Assembly: GCF_018100925.1 (NCBI RefSeq)
Contig: NZ_JAGJEH010000001.1
Location: 620,001-684,000 of the forward strand
DNA from: Pseudoalteromonas luteoviolacea
Lineage (GTDB): Bacteria; Pseudomonadota; Gammaproteobacteria; Enterobacterales; Alteromonadaceae
Length of the DNA stretch: 64,000 nucleotides
Reading direction: 5' to 3'
The stretch's first letter is position 1. Each line of letters opens with the position of its first letter. Under the pieces are notes generated by a model. That model was given only the letters and a program-made list of their open reading frames with translations, made no database searches and had not been told where the DNA came from. This document shows, piece after piece, positions 9,368 to 19,230 of this stretch. Made by a program: the position numbers and the translations under genes.

Positions 9368-10129
9368 ATGACAATTAAGACTGCAATCACTACGCTTGCA
9401 GTGGCTGTGGGCCTATTGGCTCACAGCGCATCAGCGTTAGAGAATATCAATACAGACATCAAACCGATTCAATTTGATGCAGACATTGCCTGGCAAAACT
9501 TTTCGTTACCCAACGTTCAAATACGTAACTTTAGCAAAGAAGCAGTGCCTGTATGGCAGCATGTTAACGTTAAGCTGATCAAGCAAATTTCATACAACGT
9601 CGCGCGTATTTTATATAGCCAGAAGCATCGAGCGCCTCAGCTGCCTCTACTGGAGATCATCGTTGAAGATATGAAAGGAGTTGCCTACAAAGAAGGTGAC
9701 TTTAACGGCGCAAAAATACATATCAGTGCGCAGTATTTCAATAAATTTGCTGAAAACCATAGTGAGCAAGCGCTTTATGATGAGCTCATTGGCGTGCTTT
9801 ACCATGAAATTGCACATGCCTATCAATTGGACGATCACAATTATAAAGAGATTGGACCTATCATTGAAGGCATTGCGGATGTGGTGAGAATGAAAGGTGG
9901 GTATGTCGATTTTGCACATAGAAAGACCGGAGGCAATTATGACTCAGGTTATAAAACAACCGCATTTTTCTTGCACTGGTTAGAAGAGAATCATCACCCT
10001 AACTTGTTGGTAGAACTAAACGCCCAATTAGATCCCTCTGATAATAAAAAGTGGACTTGGCAAACCTTCTCCTCTGAGCTGGAAATCAGCTTGGATACGG
10101 CTTGGTCTGATTATCAAAGTAAACTCTAA
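9368..10129 (+). CDS. Basic secretory protein (BSP) family putative metallopeptidase, exported
   Basis: 253 residues with a signal peptide (up to about ALA-SA-LEN, residue 24). It carries H146-E-I-A-H150 (YHEIAHAYQ), then PIIEGIADVVRMKGGY and GYKTTAFFLHWLEENHHPNLLVELN, the pattern of plant-type basic secretory proteins, a putative gluzincin-like zinc peptidase family. The catalytic reaction has not been established for bacterial members as far as I know. It is co-transcribed with the GH92 gene (two bases between stop and start), which suggests the pair attacks mannosylated glycoproteins. That role is inference. Confidence 0.8.
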   Translation: MTIKTAITTLAVAVGLLAHSASALENINTDIKPIQFDADIAWQNFSLPNVQIRNFSKEAVPVWQHVNVKLIKQISYNVARILYSQKHRAPQLPLLEIIVEDMKGVAYKEGDFNGAKIHISAQYFNKFAENHSEQALYDELIGVLYHEIAHAYQLDDHNYKEIGPIIEGIADVVRMKGGYVDFAHRKTGGNYDSGYKTTAFFLHWLEENHHPNLLVELNAQLDPSDNKKWTWQTFSSELEISLDTAWSDYQSKL

Positions 10130-10151
10130 TATTAGTTCTTTTTTACTAGCT

Positions 10152-10179
10152 AAAAGGCGGGCCATACCTGCCTTTTTTT
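10152..10179 (+). terminator. Terminator after the GH92-BSP operon
   Basis: AAAGGCGG/CTGCCTTT stem with one mismatch, followed by a run of seven T's. Confidence 0.75.
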
Positions 10180-10305
10180 GTGCCAATTAAAAATAATTCA
10201 ATAAATTTATAATAGAAAGATAAAAACTGCCGATAACATAAGACAAAGCTTTAAAGATTTGATACAACCTACTTAGAAGTAGATAAGAATTAAAACAGGA
10301 TCTGC

Positions 10306-12195
10306 ATGTTTAGCGCCTTTAAATTTACCACCAAAATTACCCTTGCGGCTTCGGTCGTGCTCGTTATCGTTTTAAGTCTATTTACAGTGAATAACTTTGT
10401 CTTGATGCGTTCACAGACTCAAGATCAGTTGACACTTGTATTACAAGAGATATCCCAGTCCGTATCGCAAAATATTGCTAATTGGCTAAATGATAGATTA
10501 GACATCGTGCAGTCGGTTGCACAAGGTCACCTTAAGTCAGACAGTAATGAAGAGGTACGTAGAAGGCTGCAAACAGCAGCTAAAGCTGGCCACTTCAAAA
10601 ATACCTTTATTGGTACACCAGACGGCCAATTTGTATTAAATGACGCCTCTATTGTATTACCGAGCGACTTTGATGCGACAACGCGTCCTTGGTATCAATT
10701 GGCAATGCGGAAAAGAGATACCGCTTTTACCACACCATATACAGATGCAACTACCAATGAGCTGACGATTACTGCGGTTGTACCAGTTTATAGCAACGGA
10801 GTTTTGTCTGGAGCAACAGGTGGTGACATAGATATGGCCACTATTACTCAGATCATTAATGAGATTGATTTCTTAGGTTTTGGTTACGGTTTCTTACTCG
10901 ATGGAGAAGGGCGCATTTTAAGTCACCCAAATACGCAAATGAACGACAAAAATATGCGTGACTTATTCGGCCAGCAGCTGAACTTGCAAGAAGACTTTGT
11001 CGAAATAGAAATCGACGGAACAGAAAAACTCGTATCGTTTGTCAAAATGCACGGTATCAAAAATGTTGAGTGGTACCTTGGCGTTGTTATCGACAAAGAA
11101 ATTGCTTATTCCTCGATTTCATCATTCAGAAATATGGCTCTGATCTACATGTTATTGGGTGTAGTCGTAATTGTCGTTATGATGCAAGTGCTGTTGAAAT
11201 ATCTAATGAGACCAATGACCCATCTCAATGAGGCGATCAAAGATATTGCTCAAGGTGAGGGTGATTTGACTCGGCGCTTAGTTGTGGAAAATAACGATGA
11301 ATTTGGAGAGCTTTCAAACTACTTCAATTTGTTTGTAGAAAAAATTCATCAAAGTATAGGCAAGGTTAAAAGTACAACAGATGCGTTAGAGAATGTTATG
11401 GAAGGTCTGCAAAGACAAACTCAAGATGCATTGGATATCTATACTGAACAAACTAAACGTACCGACAATGTCGCAACAGCAATCAATGAGTTGTCTTCTA
11501 GTGCTATTGAAATCTCAAACAATGCCAAGCACGCATCTGAGTTAGCAACTGGCGCAAATACAATGTCTGATGAAAGCCAATCTGCTTTAAACTCTAATAT
11601 TGAAGAAATCGGTGCGTTGAGTTCAAAAATGCAAGAAGCTCAGTCAACTATTGACGGTCTTGATAGACTGACAGCCAGTATCGGACAAGTATTAGAAGTT
11701 ATTAAGGGAGTCAGCGAGCAGACAAACCTATTGGCACTCAATGCTGCGATAGAAGCTGCTCGTGCTGGTGAGGCTGGGCGTGGATTTGCAGTCGTTGCCG
11801 ACGAAGTTAGGCAGCTTGCACAACGTACCCAAGAATCTACACAAGAAATTGAAAACACCATTGCTGAGTTACAACAAGGCTCAGCGTCAGCTGTTGCTGT
11901 TATGAAGCTCAGTATTGAAGACTCCAGCGCGAGTGCAGAGCAAGCGCAGTCAGCTGGCACAAAAATGCAAGAGGTGTCTCATGCAATTGAATCGATCGAT
12001 GGAATGAACCATGCGGTGGCTAATGCGACACAAGAGCAAAATACAGTAATTCAATCATTGGATAGTGATATCCACGGCATAAGTGATTTATGTGTTCAGG
12101 GGAGTGCGAGCTTGCAGCAAACCTTAGATGAATGCAAAACACTAAAATTGCAATTTGATGAATTAGAAAACATGATGAATAAATTTAAAGTATAA
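10306..12195 (+). CDS. Methyl-accepting chemotaxis protein with periplasmic Cache sensor
   Basis: 629 residues. A membrane helix at about 10-30 and a second near 275-298 enclose a periplasmic region. The region has double-Cache features ([38 protein letters not shown]), which in other receptors bind small organic molecules such as amino acids. A HAMP linker ([24 protein letters not shown]) follows. The cytoplasmic signalling hairpin has the highly conserved tip [19 protein letters not shown], near residue 475. The ligand is unknown. It is a single gene with AGGA before the ATG and a perfect terminator after it. Its place next to a mannoside locus does not by itself show that it senses sugar. 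Confidence 0.93.
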   Translation: MFSAFKFTTKITLAASVVLVIVLSLFTVNNFVLMRSQTQDQLTLVLQEISQSVSQNIANWLNDRLDIVQSVAQGHLKSDSNEEVRRRLQTAAKAGHFKNTFIGTPDGQFVLNDASIVLPSDFDATTRPWYQLAMRKRDTAFTTPYTDATTNELTITAVVPVYSNGVLSGATGGDIDMATITQIINEIDFLGFGYGFLLDGEGRILSHPNTQMNDKNMRDLFGQQLNLQEDFVEIEIDGTEKLVSFVKMHGIKNVEWYLGVVIDKEIAYSSISSFRNMALIYMLLGVVVIVVMMQVLLKYLMRPMTHLNEAIKDIAQGEGDLTRRLVVENNDEFGELSNYFNLFVEKIHQSIGKVKSTTDALENVMEGLQRQTQDALDIYTEQTKRTDNVATAINELSSSAIEISNNAKHASELATGANTMSDESQSALNSNIEEIGALSSKMQEAQSTIDGLDRLTASIGQVLEVIKGVSEQTNLLALNAAIEAARAGEAGRGFAVVADEVRQLAQRTQESTQEIENTIAELQQGSASAVAVMKLSIEDSSASAEQAQSAGTKMQEVSHAIESIDGMNHAVANATQEQNTVIQSLDSDIHGISDLCVQGSASLQQTLDECKTLKLQFDELENMMNKFKV

Positions 12196-12202
12196 TTATA
12201 TT

Positions 12203-12229
12203 AGGGCTGTATAAATACAGCCCTTTTTT
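12203..12229 (+). terminator. Terminator after the chemoreceptor gene
   Basis: AGGGCTGTA/TACAGCCCT perfect stem, TAAA loop, then TTTTTT. Confidence 0.9.
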
Positions 12230-12271
12230 AAATGTTGAACTAAATAGCACAAACCCACCTTTAAAATAATA

Positions 12272-12283
12272 TTACAGCTGTAA
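12272..12283. promoter_or_regulatory. Perfect 12-base palindrome upstream of the TonB2 operon
   Basis: TTACAGCTGTAA lies about 100 bases before the DUF3450 gene in the only non-coding stretch ahead of the operon. It could be a regulator site; it does not resemble a Fur box. Function unknown. Confidence 0.3.
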
Positions 12284-12382
12284 CATTAACGTATTATTTG
12301 CGCAACACGGCTGTCATTTTTCATATTTAAACTGCACACACTTCAAAATTGGAACAAGCAAATATTATAAAAGGTGTGTGAG

Positions 12383-13135
12383 ATGAAGTGCGTTAACCAA
12401 TTGCTTTTAGCGGGCGCGTTTGCAGTAGCAAGCAGTACGCAGGCAAACGATCTCAATCAAGTAATAGACTCTAGCTCTGCAATCAATAATTCAGCGCTAA
12501 CTTCTCAAAATAAAATCGACGCGATTTCAGATAGTATGCAGTCTCGTCTGCAGCAATTTAGAACGTTGAATAAGGAAATCGAAGGTCTTGTTGTTTATAA
12601 CAGCCAATTAGAAAAGCAAGTTAATAACCAACTTGAAGAAATGGCAGCTATCAACGCTTCAATGGACCAAGTATCGGTAATAGAACGTCAGATCACTCCA
12701 CTAATGCTGCGCATGATCACTGGCCTTGAGCAATTTGTTGCTTTAGATGTGCCATTTTTACCTGAAGAGCGAGCAAACCGAATCGCCTCTCTTAGAGCCC
12801 TGATGGACAGAGCCGATATCACATCCAGTGAAAAATTCAGACGTGTACTTGAAGCCTATCAAGTCGAAGTAGAGTACGGACGTACAATCGAAGCATACTC
12901 AACACTACTCACTATTGATGGACAAGAGCGTGAAGTCGATATGTTGCGTATCGGACGCCTTGAGCTGTTATACGTCACTAAAGACTCTGCAAAAGCAGGT
13001 AGTTGGAACCGAGAGTCAAAGCAATTCGAAGCTTTGCCTAATACCAACATCAGCCAAATCAATAAAGGGGTTCGCATTGCGCGCAAACAACTAGCCCCAG
13101 ATATGTTAACTCTGCCAATTCAAGCTGCTCAATAA
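12383..13135 (+). CDS. DUF3450 protein, exported component of the TonB2 system
   Basis: 250 residues. The frame opens at a GTG (12374), but ATG 12383 with AAAAGG eight bases upstream gives a clean signal peptide (MKCVNQLLLAGAFAVASSTQA). The mature part starts with a long coiled coil (about 30-100, rich in Q, N and L), followed by a small globular domain (FLPEERANRIASLRALMDRAD, VEYGRTIEAYSTLLTIDGQ, VDMLRIGRLELLYVTKD), the layout of DUF3450. In Vibrio, Shewanella and Alteromonadales this family is found next to ttpC-exbB2-exbD2-tonB2, as here. It is probably a periplasmic partner of TtpC. The exact role is not established. It is the first gene of a six-gene operon. Confidence 0.85.
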   Translation: MKCVNQLLLAGAFAVASSTQANDLNQVIDSSSAINNSALTSQNKIDAISDSMQSRLQQFRTLNKEIEGLVVYNSQLEKQVNNQLEEMAAINASMDQVSVIERQITPLMLRMITGLEQFVALDVPFLPEERANRIASLRALMDRADITSSEKFRRVLEAYQVEVEYGRTIEAYSTLLTIDGQEREVDMLRIGRLELLYVTKDSAKAGSWNRESKQFEALPNTNISQINKGVRIARKQLAPDMLTLPIQAAQ

Positions 13136-13148
13136 AGAGGTATAACTA

Positions 13149-14516
13149 ATGAGCTTTTTAAAATCATTTAGTCGCAAAGCATTACTTGTATCCTCAATGG
13201 CCTTAAGTGCATCAGCTCTGGCAAATGAAGCAATGGATCTAGATTCTTTGTTGAAAACGCTAGAATCTGGTCAGGCTGCGCAAACACAACAAAACCAGCA
13301 ACGTGAAGCTGAGTTTAAAGCGCGCGAAAATCAGCAAGTACAAATGCTAAATGACTTAAAGTCAGACCGAAACAATCAGCTTAACCGTTCTGAGCGCATG
13401 GAAACACAGTTTGAAGAAAACGAAATCAAACTGGGTAACTTAAGCGACACGTTATCCAAGCGTATGGGTTCTTTAAAAGAGCTGTTTGGTGTGCTTCAGC
13501 AAGCTTCTGGTGATGCGAGTTCAAAGTTCAGGACCTCTGTTGTGTCTGCTCAAATTCCAAATCGTAGCGACGTGATGGATGAAATGGCCAAGAAAATGGG
13601 CTCAACATCTAAGCTTGCATCTATCGAAGATATTGAAAAAGTTTGGTTTGAACTACAACGTGAAATGACCGAGCAAGGCAAAGTGACTCGCTATAACACG
13701 GATGTCATTGTAGCTGGTGGTGAGAAGATCAACAAAGAAGTTGTACGTGTTGGTGCATTTAACCTAATTGCCGACGGACAATACCTAAATTACAACCCTG
13801 AAACCAATACTATTTCGGAGTTGACACGTCAACCTGTATCTCGTTTCCAACAAAGTGCGGGTGACTTGCAGGCTGCAAACTCGGGCATTGTTGACTTTGC
13901 ATTAGACCCAACTGGTGGTTCTATCTTGGGTTTATTAGTACAGGCACCTAATCGTAAAGAACAGGTAGAGCAAGGTGGTGTAGTTGGGTATGTCATTTTA
14001 GCAGTTGGTGCTTTAGCACTCCTTATTGCACTAGAGCGTTTTGTTTCACTGATGCTGATTGGTGCCAAAATCAAACGCCAGCTTAAATCAGATGTTGCTA
14101 AAGACGACAACCCGCTGGGTCGCGTTATGAAAGTCAAAGACCAATACCCTGATGTTGCTTACGACACGCTTGAGCTTAAATTGAGTGAAGCAATTTTGCG
14201 TGAAATGCCAAAAATCACTCGCAACCTAACTTTGATTAAAATCATCTCAGTGGTTGCCCCTCTGCTAGGTCTACTTGGTACGGTAACCGGTATGATCAAC
14301 ACATTCCAAGCAATTACACTGTTTGGTACTGGTGACCCGAAACTAATGGCTGGTGGTATCTCAACTGCGCTTGTAACTACGGTATTGGGCCTAGTGGTCG
14401 CTATCCCAACAGTGTTCTTATACACGCTATTGAACACGCGTTCACGCAACCTTCTGCTTATTCTTCAAGAGCAAAGTGCGGGCATTATCGCTGAGCGCAG
14501 TGAGAAAGGAGCGTAA
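13149..14516 (+). CDS. ttpC: TtpC-type MotA/TolQ/ExbB proton-channel protein with periplasmic coiled coil
   Basis: 455 residues, about twice the size of ExbB. The N-terminus is a signal peptide (cleavage likely after ALANEA, near residue 27). A long coiled-coil periplasmic region follows (about 30-110), then a globular part, then a membrane helix (GGVVGYVILAVGALALLIALERF, about 277-300) and a MotA/TolQ/ExbB channel domain (LLGLLGTVTGMINTFQAITLFGTGDPKLMAGGIS and GLVVAIPTVFLYTLLNTRSR). This matches TtpC, which Vibrio TonB2 systems require in addition to ExbB2/ExbD2. It lies 13 bases after the DUF3450 gene and two bases before exbB2. Confidence 0.9.
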   Translation: MSFLKSFSRKALLVSSMALSASALANEAMDLDSLLKTLESGQAAQTQQNQQREAEFKARENQQVQMLNDLKSDRNNQLNRSERMETQFEENEIKLGNLSDTLSKRMGSLKELFGVLQQASGDASSKFRTSVVSAQIPNRSDVMDEMAKKMGSTSKLASIEDIEKVWFELQREMTEQGKVTRYNTDVIVAGGEKINKEVVRVGAFNLIADGQYLNYNPETNTISELTRQPVSRFQQSAGDLQAANSGIVDFALDPTGGSILGLLVQAPNRKEQVEQGGVVGYVILAVGALALLIALERFVSLMLIGAKIKRQLKSDVAKDDNPLGRVMKVKDQYPDVAYDTLELKLSEAILREMPKITRNLTLIKIISVVAPLLGLLGTVTGMINTFQAITLFGTGDPKLMAGGISTALVTTVLGLVVAIPTVFLYTLLNTRSRNLLLILQEQSAGIIAERSEKGA

Positions 14517-14518
14517 TC

Positions 14519-15046
14519 ATGGTGCTACTAGTAGATGCTATCACTGCACTACAAGAGTTCCTTGATACTGGTGGCCAGGTTCTCCTGGTCATCGCAGTAG
14601 TCACCTTTGCTATGTGGTTACTTATCCTGGAACGCTTTATGTACTTTTTTGGAAAGTATAGAGGATACAAAAAGCAGACAGTAGAAACCTGGCAAAACAG
14701 AAATGAGCGCAACAGCTGGAATGCTGAACAAATCCGTCAAGCCATGATCTCTAAAGCAGGTATTGAACTTAACTGCAACCTGCCTTTTATCAACGTGATG
14801 GTTGCGCTGTGTCCTTTATTAGGGCTATTGGGTACGGTAACGGGCATGATTGAAGTATTTAACGTAATGGCTATTACAGGCTCAGGCAGCGCACGTTCAA
14901 TGGCAGCAGGTGTGTCAAAAGCCACTATCCCAACAATGGCAGGTATGGTTGCAGCATTATCTGGTGTTTTTGCATCGACTTACTTGCAACGAAAAGCGAA
15001 ACGAGAAGTTGAGCTTTTAGAAGATAAATTGCTGTTAGATCATTAA
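14519..15046 (+). CDS. exbB2: ExbB2 proton-channel subunit
   Basis: 175 residues. Three hydrophobic segments (about 18-40, 90-115 and 135-155) and the signature CPLLGLLGTVTGMIEVFN plus SKATIPTMAGMVAALSGVF identify MotA/TolQ/ExbB. It works with ExbD2 to turn the proton gradient into movement of TonB2. The short N-terminal part, without the extra periplasmic domain of its neighbour, marks it as ExbB2 rather than TtpC. It sits two bases after ttpC, so translation is probably coupled. Confidence 0.93.
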   Translation: MVLLVDAITALQEFLDTGGQVLLVIAVVTFAMWLLILERFMYFFGKYRGYKKQTVETWQNRNERNSWNAEQIRQAMISKAGIELNCNLPFINVMVALCPLLGLLGTVTGMIEVFNVMAITGSGSARSMAAGVSKATIPTMAGMVAALSGVFASTYLQRKAKREVELLEDKLLLDH

Positions 15047-15064
15047 AGAATTTGAGGTAAAAAA

Positions 15065-15475
15065 ATGAGAGCTCCTCTAGCAAAAGTTTTCCAAGAAGAA
15101 GAAACCGAAGAAATTAACATGACGCCTATGTTGGATGTTGTTTTTATCATGCTTATCTTCTTCATCGTTACAGCGACATTCGTCAAAGAAGCGGGCATTG
15201 ATGTAAACCGCCCAGAAGCGGCAACGGCTGTAAAAAAACAGCGCGCCAATATTTTGGTAGCCATTTCTGACAAAGGTGAGATTTGGATCAACAAGCGCCA
15301 AATTGATATTCGTGCTGTACAAGCAAATATCGAGCGTCTTAAAGCGGAAAACCCGCAAGGTAGCGTTGTAATTCAAGCCGACAAGAAAGCAACGACTGAA
15401 ATTTTAATTAAGGTCATGGATGCGTCAAGAGCCGCGGGTGCCTTTGATGTTTCTATCGCTGCACAGGAATCCTAA
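15065..15475 (+). CDS. exbD2: ExbD2 biopolymer transport subunit
   Basis: 136 residues. There is a short cytoplasmic N-terminus, one membrane helix (MLDVVFIMLIFFIVTATFV, about 23-41) containing the conserved aspartate of MTPMLDVVFI needed for proton movement, and a periplasmic domain ending in VSIAAQES. This is the ExbD/TolR family. It follows exbB2 by 18 bases with GAGG before the ATG. Confidence 0.94.
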   Translation: MRAPLAKVFQEEETEEINMTPMLDVVFIMLIFFIVTATFVKEAGIDVNRPEAATAVKKQRANILVAISDKGEIWINKRQIDIRAVQANIERLKAENPQGSVVIQADKKATTEILIKVMDASRAAGAFDVSIAAQES

Positions 15476-15484
15476 GGGAAAACA

Positions 15485-16090
15485 ATGCGCTATATAATTG
15501 CATTATTAATTGCTGGTGTAGTTACGTTCTTCCTATTTTTGGGAATGCAGGCCTTGATCAATGGTGGCCAAGGCACGGCCACAGAGCCTGTTAAAGGCAA
15601 TGTGCTTGACTTTGTTCGCCTGAAAAAAGAAGAAACAGTCGAGAAGAAAGAGCGTAAGCCACAAAAGCCACCTACACCAAAAGAGCCGCCACCGCCGATG
15701 GATGCACCGCAAATGCAAGCAAATAATCTAGATGCGGGCGCCTCAAGCTTTGACTTCTCAGCAAACGTGGACGCCGATGTTGATCTCGCCGGTGGGCTGG
15801 CACTGGAATCAAGTGATGGCGAATACTTGCCAATAGTAAAAGTGGCACCAGTATACCCAAGACGCGCGCTTTCAAGAGGTATTGAAGGATATGTATTGGT
15901 TGAGTTTGTGGTTACAAAGCAAGGCACAGTGAGAGACCCAAAAGTGCTTAAAGCTGAGCCAGAGAACATTTTCAATCGCGCCGCAATGGATGCTGCACTG
16001 AAGTTTAAGTACAAGCCTCGTGTCGTAAACGGCGAAGCTGTAGAAGTGGCTGGTGTACAAAACAAAATCACCTTCCAAATTAACGGTTAG
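15485..16090 (+). CDS. tonB2: TonB2 energy transducer
   Basis: 201 residues. A membrane anchor (IIALLIAGVVTFFLFLGMQAL, about 4-24) is followed by a short proline/lysine-rich span (KERKPQKPPTPKEPPPP, about 57-73) and a TonB C-terminal domain (YPRRALSRGIEGYVLVEFVV, FNRAAMDAALKFKYKPRVVNG). The short proline region is typical of TonB2 and would reach less far across the periplasm than TonB1, which fits the need for TtpC. It lies nine bases after exbD2. Confidence 0.93.
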   Translation: MRYIIALLIAGVVTFFLFLGMQALINGGQGTATEPVKGNVLDFVRLKKEETVEKKERKPQKPPTPKEPPPPMDAPQMQANNLDAGASSFDFSANVDADVDLAGGLALESSDGEYLPIVKVAPVYPRRALSRGIEGYVLVEFVVTKQGTVRDPKVLKAEPENIFNRAAMDAALKFKYKPRVVNGEAVEVAGVQNKITFQING

Positions 16091-16110
16091 TGAAATTAGG
16101 AGTTTGTATT

Positions 16111-17415
16111 ATGAAGTTAATAAAAAACGCATTGGCACTGAGTGCCGCTGCACTGACCATTAATGCTTCTATTAGTCTTGTTTCTTTGGTACCTGAGGTG
16201 TCATTTTCGAGTGCATACGCTGCGACAAAGACAAAACGTGTGCCTGCGCTAAGGGAAAAAGTATACAGCCAACTCGCCAGAGCTCAAAAGCTGGCTGATG
16301 ACGGTAATGTTCAAGAAGGTCTTGAGGTACTTGACTCAATTAAAGAGCGCTCATCGAGTATGAATTCGTACGAAGTGGCCATGATGCATAACTTTTATGG
16401 ATTTATTTACTACAACGAGAATGAGTTGAGTAAAGCCATCGCATCGTTTGAAAAGGTTGTTGCCGAAGAGGCTATTCCTGAGTCTTTAAAACTGTCCACG
16501 ACATTTAGTTTGGCACAGCTTGCAATGGCTAATGGCGACTATGAAAAAACAGTGGTGTATTTAGATAACTGGAAAGCGCTAAATACACAACCGATAAAGA
16601 GCAACTATTATACATTAAAAGCGCAAGCGCTTTATCAAAACAAGTCATACAAAGATGCAATGGAAAATATCAATGTTGCCATCTCCTTATCTGAGTCAAA
16701 AAACGAAGTGCCTAAGGAGAACTGGTTAGTACTTCAAAGGGCTCTATATTACTCGTTAAACCAGCCAGAAAATGTAGTAGCGACATTGGAAAAAATGGTT
16801 CAGCTATTTGACAAGCCACAGTATTGGATACAGTTGGGTGGCATGTATGGTGAGGTTGGAGATGAGAAAAAGCAATTGGCTATATTAGAGACTGCAAAAC
16901 AGCGCGGATTTATTAAAACTAAGTCAGAAGTTTTGCAACTTGCTCAAGTTTATTTGTATAACGGATTGCCTTTTAAAGCAGCTCAAACATTAAAGCAGGG
17001 CATAGATAGTAAAGTAATAGATAACTCTGAAAAGAACTTATCTTTTATTGCTGAAGCGTATGTTCAAGCAAAAGATGAAGAAAAATCAATCACTTTCTTT
17101 AAGGAAGCTGACAAACTAGCCTCTCATGGCAAATTTCAACAGCGACTTGCAGAAGTATACATTAATATGGAGCATTATAATGAAGCCGCTGATGCAGCAA
17201 GAGCTGCATTAGATAAAGGTGGTTTAACATTTGAATCAAATGCTTATGTTGCACTTGGTATGGCGCAATATAACTTGGAAAATTTTGACGCATCTATATT
17301 GGCATTTGAACAGGCAGAAAAACACAAGAAATCTGCAAGACTGGCTAAGCAGTGGATTAAATATGTTCAAAACGAAAAGCTTCATAAATTGAGTTTAAAA
17401 CAAGCTACTCTTTAA
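16111..17415 (+). CDS. Exported tetratricopeptide-repeat protein of the TonB2 operon
   Basis: 434 residues. The frame opens at GTG 16090, overlapping the tonB2 stop, but ATG 16111 has AGGAG eight bases upstream and starts a signal peptide (cleavage near AYA-ATKTKR). The mature protein is almost entirely TPR helices, for example the units around HNFYGFIYYNENELSKAIAS, ALYQNKSYKDAMENINVAIS and ALGMAQYNLENFDASILAFE. A TPR protein ends this operon type in many Alteromonadales. It is probably a periplasmic scaffold for the TonB2/TtpC complex, but its partner is not known. A strong terminator follows. Confidence 0.82.
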   Translation: MKLIKNALALSAAALTINASISLVSLVPEVSFSSAYAATKTKRVPALREKVYSQLARAQKLADDGNVQEGLEVLDSIKERSSSMNSYEVAMMHNFYGFIYYNENELSKAIASFEKVVAEEAIPESLKLSTTFSLAQLAMANGDYEKTVVYLDNWKALNTQPIKSNYYTLKAQALYQNKSYKDAMENINVAISLSESKNEVPKENWLVLQRALYYSLNQPENVVATLEKMVQLFDKPQYWIQLGGMYGEVGDEKKQLAILETAKQRGFIKTKSEVLQLAQVYLYNGLPFKAAQTLKQGIDSKVIDNSEKNLSFIAEAYVQAKDEEKSITFFKEADKLASHGKFQQRLAEVYINMEHYNEAADAARAALDKGGLTFESNAYVALGMAQYNLENFDASILAFEQAEKHKKSARLAKQWIKYVQNEKLHKLSLKQATL

Positions 17416-17440
17416 TTTATTGTTAAATATTCGCAACGCC

Positions 17441-17466
17441 AAAGCCGCCTTCGGGTGGCTTTTTTA
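17441..17466 (+). terminator. Terminator after the TonB2 operon
   Basis: AAAGCCGCC/GGTGGCTTT stem (one G-T pair) with a TTCG tetraloop, followed by T's. Confidence 0.88.
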
Positions 17467-17591
17467 TTTTTAATTAATATTTATTATGTCATTTTAAATT
17501 ATAAAAACTGTCACCCATTTGTAACACGTTAAATCTATTCTGGCTCCATTAAATAAATACCGTTATAACAATTATATCTTTGGAGACCAAC

Positions 17592-19205
17592 ATGAACCTT
17601 TCTGGTTTATTTAAAGTAAGCTTAATTTCTTCTGCTCTTGTACTTGCTGGTTGCGGCGGCGACATCAATATCACACCTACTAACAATGACAACCATGTAG
17701 ACAACTCAGTTGAAAATCCGGTCGTTGTTCCAGATACAGGTAATGATGATAACGATAAGCCTGTTGAATTACCTTGTGCGAGCTACGCGATAGATGGCAC
17801 AACATTCAAAGGTGACCAGGATGGTACACACTGTAAATACAGCCAAGCGTTCGCGAGCAATGCAAAGAACATTACATCTTCTTTCCTATTGGAAGCATTG
17901 CCTGACGGTGGTGCTCACATTTTCGAAGGCGCACTATTCATCGGTGATGACGTGCAAACTTCTGAAGGTGAAACGGTTGATCCAAATGGCCCAACACTGA
18001 CGATTGAAGCTGGTGCGACAATCGCATTTACAAAGGCTGAAAACTTTGTACGTATCGGTCGTGGTTCTAAAATTCACGCTGTGGGTGAGCTAGGTAAGCC
18101 AATTACTTTTACGTCGATTAAAGAAATCGATGGTGATGATACAACTGTACCAGCGATGCAGGACTGGGGCGGAATTCAAATCAATGGTATGGCTACAACA
18201 GAGAGCTGTTCAAAGACTGCTGCTGATGAAGGCAAATGTGACGCAAAAGCTGAAGGCGTAATTTCTTACTACGGCGGTAACAATGATGCTGACAACAGTG
18301 GTTCTTTAGAGCACGTTGTTGTTAAGTTTGCTGGTAATGGTGTTGAAGGCGATGAGCTAAACTCTATTACGCTAAACGCTGTAGGTTCAGGCACTAAGAT
18401 TGAATACATCCACATTCATCAAGGCTACGATGATGGCATCGAGCTATTCGGTGGACAAGTTAATTTAAAGCACATTGTTGTCACTGAAACAGCGGATGAC
18501 GGTATCGACTGGGATACAGGTTGGAAAGGTAATGGCCAATTCATCCTTGTTCAAACTCTGACTCAGGGTAACCACGGTTTCGAAACAGACGGTGGTAAAG
18601 ATGACCCAACAACTGCTGATAAAGCAACAACTGTATCAAATCCAACAATTGCAAACGCAACAGTTGTAAGCAACGGTATCAAAGGTCCTCGTGGTCACGG
18701 TGCTGGTATGGAAATGAAAGAGTGGGGCAAAGCTCAGCTTCATAACATGCTATTTGTGAGCAAGGGTACTGAAGATGGTTCAGGTTGTTTTGACCTAATG
18801 AACAAAAATGACTTGTCTGGCGCTGCGGGCATTCATGCTAACGCGAAGAATGGTGAAATCAAGTTCCACAACTCAATTTTTGCTTGTGCGAAGAACTTCG
18901 AGTCAACAAAAGTTCCACTTGTAGGTGATTTAGCTGACTTCAACATCGAAACTTGGTTCACGGACGATGGTAACAAGTTAGTCGGCTTTAACTCATTCTC
19001 AAATGTACTTGGTGACGACTTAGCAACAACAAAAGGCACAATCCTAGACAAAGATGGTAATGCTATCGAAGCTGTTGAAACTTCTAAACTAAGCGACGAA
19101 AACTCATTCTTTACTGACGTAACTTACGTAGGTGCGTTAGGCGAAGATGAAACGGACACTAACTGGGCTAAATTCGTAGCTGAGTCAATCGCTCGTACAA
19201 AATAA
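17592..19205 (+). CDS. Surface or periplasmic lipoprotein with right-handed beta-helix pattern, partner of the TonB receptor
   Basis: 537 residues. The frame opens at a TTG (17580). ATG 17592, with GGAG nine bases before it, gives a lipoprotein signal ending in VLAGC (Cys21), then a low-complexity Asn/Asp linker. The body has repeated turns such as LTIEAGATIAFTKAENFVRI, KIHAVGELGKPITFTS, DWGGIQINGMA, EYIHIHQGYDDGIELFGGQV and DDGIDWDTGWKG, which look like a parallel beta-helix. It lies just upstream of a TonB-dependent receptor, an arrangement like substrate-capturing lipoprotein/receptor pairs. The ligand is unknown. Relatives are sometimes annotated 'multidrug transporter', for which I see no support. 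Confidence 0.75.
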   Translation: MNLSGLFKVSLISSALVLAGCGGDINITPTNNDNHVDNSVENPVVVPDTGNDDNDKPVELPCASYAIDGTTFKGDQDGTHCKYSQAFASNAKNITSSFLLEALPDGGAHIFEGALFIGDDVQTSEGETVDPNGPTLTIEAGATIAFTKAENFVRIGRGSKIHAVGELGKPITFTSIKEIDGDDTTVPAMQDWGGIQINGMATTESCSKTAADEGKCDAKAEGVISYYGGNNDADNSGSLEHVVVKFAGNGVEGDELNSITLNAVGSGTKIEYIHIHQGYDDGIELFGGQVNLKHIVVTETADDGIDWDTGWKGNGQFILVQTLTQGNHGFETDGGKDDPTTADKATTVSNPTIANATVVSNGIKGPRGHGAGMEMKEWGKAQLHNMLFVSKGTEDGSGCFDLMNKNDLSGAAGIHANAKNGEIKFHNSIFACAKNFESTKVPLVGDLADFNIETWFTDDGNKLVGFNSFSNVLGDDLATTKGTILDKDGNAIEAVETSKLSDENSFFTDVTYVGALGEDETDTNWAKFVAESIARTK

Positions 19206-19230
19206 TCTAAGCCATATAAGAACAAATTGA

